NCBI GenBank assembly: GCA_947476745.1
Contig: CANJRG010000010.1
Coordinates: forward strand, 1 to 64,000
DNA length: 64,000 nt
Direction: 5' to 3'
Origin: Acidimicrobiia bacterium
Lineage (GTDB): Bacteria; Actinomycetota; Acidimicrobiia; Acidimicrobiales; CAIXPF01
In this document: positions 62,574 to 64,000 of the stretch, in pieces
How the letters are laid out: every line of letters starts with the position of its first letter
Numbering within the stretch: position 1 is the first letter of the stretch
Made by a program: the position numbers and the translations under genes
The notes under the pieces: generated by a model
Seen by the model: only the letters and a program-made list of their open reading frames with translations
What the model was told of the DNA's origin: nothing
The model's database searches: none

Positions 62574-63788
62574 CTAGGACCTCGACCCCCCGGGGGTGAC
62601 GCATCCCTGCCCGGTCCTCGGAGCGCCGCCGCCGAGCACCGGCAATCGCACCGGCGCCCCACCACGGTCCGCCAAGGCGACCAGGGCCTCGCCGAGCGAA
62701 GCAACGGGCACCAGCTCGAGGTCCCCGGCAAGACGGCGAGCCTCCCGCAGCTCGGCCTCGGTCTGGCCCGACGGGACGAGGAACACCTTGGCCCCCGAGC
62801 GTCGTACCGCCACCGCCTTCTGCTCGATGCCGCCGATCGGCCAGACCGAGCCGTCGAGCGCCATGGTTCCCGTCGCCACCACGTTCGTACCGCCGGTCAG
62901 ATCACCCTCGGTCAGCAGGTCGATGACGGTCAGGGCGTAGGCCAGACCGGCCGACGGGCCACCCACCTGGCCGCTGTCGATGCTGACCGCTCCCGGATAG
63001 CTCACATCGTAGGCATTGCGTGCGTTCACCCCCAGACGGGCCTGCGACGCGTCCTGGCCGTCCGCGCCGAGCACGACCGGCACCTCGACGGCGCGGTCGA
63101 TGGCGTCGCCGAGCTGCACGCGGCGACCGTCCGGCCCCGGCTCGGCCAACACCTCGGCAGGGACGACCCGCAGCACCAGGCGGTCACCCGGCGCGGCCCG
63201 GCGTACCCGGTCCACGAAGCCCTCGGCTTCAATGATCGCGACACCGTCGACCCCGACCACGACATCGCCCACAGCCAGGACACCCGCCGCGACCGACTCG
63301 GCGGCCACCGCCGCCACCCGGGCACCGCCGGGCCGGGCTACGCCAAGACAGCTCAGCGCGACATCCACCGCCAACTCCTTCGAGTCGGCCATCAGCACCT
63401 GGTTGTGCTGCCCGCTCTGTTGCGGGGTCTGGCCCCGGAGGATCCAGTCCTCCGGCACGATGGCGACGGCGGCATCGAGCCATCCCGCCAGGGCCTGGGA
63501 GAGGGTCACCCGGCCGTCCACGGCCACGGTGACGAAGGCCAGCTTGCCGACCTCGGGATCGCGTTCGCCGCCGCCGAGGTCGATCATCGGCTCGGCGATC
63601 CGCACCTGTCCGGGGCGCAGGGCGTAGTACGGCAGCCGTATCAGGGAAGCCCCGACGAGGCTGATGACCCCGGCGACACCCAGGACCGCTAACAGCGTCC
63701 GACGTCGCGGTCCGCGGCGCGTCGCTACGATCGTCGTCGATGGCGACGGATCCGGAGCACCCTGTGACGGCTCATCCCCTGGTGACAT
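62574..63788 (-). CDS. PDZ-Lon (S16) membrane-anchored protease, YlbL-type
   Basis: A 404-residue protein with one N-terminal membrane segment (TLLAVLGVAGVISLVGASLI), a PDZ domain in the middle (VGDVVVGVDGVAIIEAEGF) and a C-terminal Lon-like serine-lysine protease domain. The nucleophile is in GGPSAGLAYAL and the catalytic lysine in GIEQKAVAVRRSG. YlbL-like proteins are extracytoplasmic quality-control proteases. The start at 63788 places the basic segment RRGPRRR before the membrane helix. It is the first gene of an operon with the DivIVA fusion. Confidence 0.9.
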   Translation of the reverse strand: MSPGDEPSQGAPDPSPSTTIVATRRGPRRRTLLAVLGVAGVISLVGASLIRLPYYALRPGQVRIAEPMIDLGGGERDPEVGKLAFVTVAVDGRVTLSQALAGWLDAAVAIVPEDWILRGQTPQQSGQHNQVLMADSKELAVDVALSCLGVARPGGARVAAVAAESVAAGVLAVGDVVVGVDGVAIIEAEGFVDRVRRAAPGDRLVLRVVPAEVLAEPGPDGRRVQLGDAIDRAVEVPVVLGADGQDASQARLGVNARNAYDVSYPGAVSIDSGQVGGPSAGLAYALTVIDLLTEGDLTGGTNVVATGTMALDGSVWPIGGIEQKAVAVRRSGAKVFLVPSGQTEAELREARRLAGDLELVPVASLGEALVALADRGGAPVRLPVLGGGAPRTGQGCVTPGGSRS

Positions 63789-64000
63789 CGTCGGAGTCCT
63801 TCTCGGCCACCCCGTCAGTGGACCGTGGCTCCAGATTGGCGCGAACCGCGCCGCTCGGTGGTAGGGCAGCTCGTCGGGCCCGCCGCCAGGCCCGCTTCGA
63901 TCAGCCCTACCCGCCGCTGTGGCGTCGCCTGCTGTCGGCCACCGAGCTCGGGGGGCTGGTCCTCGTGCTCGGTGTCCTCACCGCACTGCTCGTCGGCGCG
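63740..64000 (+). CDS. Divergent membrane protein, N-terminal part (truncated by window end)
   Basis: An open frame from ATG 63740 (or GTG 63764) to the window end without a stop: MATDPEHPVTAHPLV, a basic stretch (GGRAARRARRQARFDQPYPP), then a hydrophobic helix GGLVLVLGVLTALLVGA. The positively charged segment before a membrane helix is typical of an integral membrane protein or transporter permease. The first 49 bases overlap the antisense 5' end of the PDZ-Lon gene, so a later start is possible. Family not determinable from the visible part. Confidence 0.55.
   Translation, partial: MATDPEHPVTAHPLVTSSESFSATPSVDRGSRLARTAPLGGRAARRARRQARFDQPYPPLWRRLLSATELGGLVLVLGVLTALLVGA

Overview
The window is strongly GC-rich, densely coded DNA that reads as a chromosomal segment of an actinobacterium, most likely an Acidimicrobiia-type lineage. 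The grounds are the furA-katG gene pair, a UPF0182 membrane protein, a GPGG-motif small membrane protein, a DivIVA/YlbL-type neighbourhood, several luciferase-like (F420-type) oxidoreductases, a Ddn-type deazaflavin protein, and frequent GTG starts with good AGGAGG sites. This is inference from gene content; no rRNA gene is present to confirm it.

Layout. 0-8.4 kb: a bifunctional (p)ppGpp synthetase/hydrolase, a translationally coupled ketoacyl-synthase/acyl-CoA ligase pair, a carboxymuconolactone-decarboxylase-like protein overlapping a luciferase-like oxidoreductase, a GldA-like dehydrogenase and a frameshifted DUF305 lipoprotein. 8.6-20 kb: a large hybrid histidine kinase, a quinone oxidoreductase, a universal-stress-like protein, an orphan molybdenum hydroxylase large subunit, a cupredoxin-like lipoprotein, a broken holin/phosphatase gene, a CoA transferase and a phosphatase-like protein. 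20-28.3 kb: cupin, S51-type peptidase, an MBL-fold enzyme, a decaying poly-gamma-glutamate synthesis locus (pgsB/pgsC), DUF808, a CaiB-type CoA transferase and a rhodanese. 28.5-46.6 kb: catabolic and redox genes (Baeyer-Villiger-type monooxygenase, paired acyl-CoA dehydrogenases, thioesterase, MBL hydrolase, Ddn-like protein, alpha/beta hydrolase, TauD-type dioxygenase, furA-katG, thiolase), a LOV-like protein lacking its cysteine, and a secreted PKD metalloprotease. 46.9-56.8 kb: an SPFH/zinc-ribbon operon, an EthD protein, a second monooxygenase and a second luciferase-like enzyme, then nested IS481/IS3 remnants and a Fic protein. 57-64 kb: initiator tRNA, UPF0182, a DivIVA fusion, an YlbL-type PDZ-Lon protein and the start of a divergent membrane protein.

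Most enzymes fit oxidation of lipid-like or alicyclic compounds: acyl-CoA ligase, CoA transferases, acyl-CoA dehydrogenases, thiolase, thioesterase, Baeyer-Villiger enzymes and an esterase. They are spread over many short transcription units, so no single pathway can be assigned.

The most interesting item is the rhodanese at 27861-28277. Its only interruption is an in-frame TGA exactly at the catalytic cysteine codon. The reading frame is conserved afterwards, and a short hairpin with a GU-containing loop lies 18 nt downstream, the layout of a bacterial SECIS element. It is therefore a candidate selenocysteine rhodanese that routine annotation would cut to a short truncated protein. The other interrupted genes (DUF305 lipoprotein, holin/phosphatase, pgsB, pgsC, a carboxyltransferase fragment, and a TAG in a metalloprotease signal peptide) look like real decay or assembly error. 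Two of these frameshifts are caused by short perfect tandem duplications.
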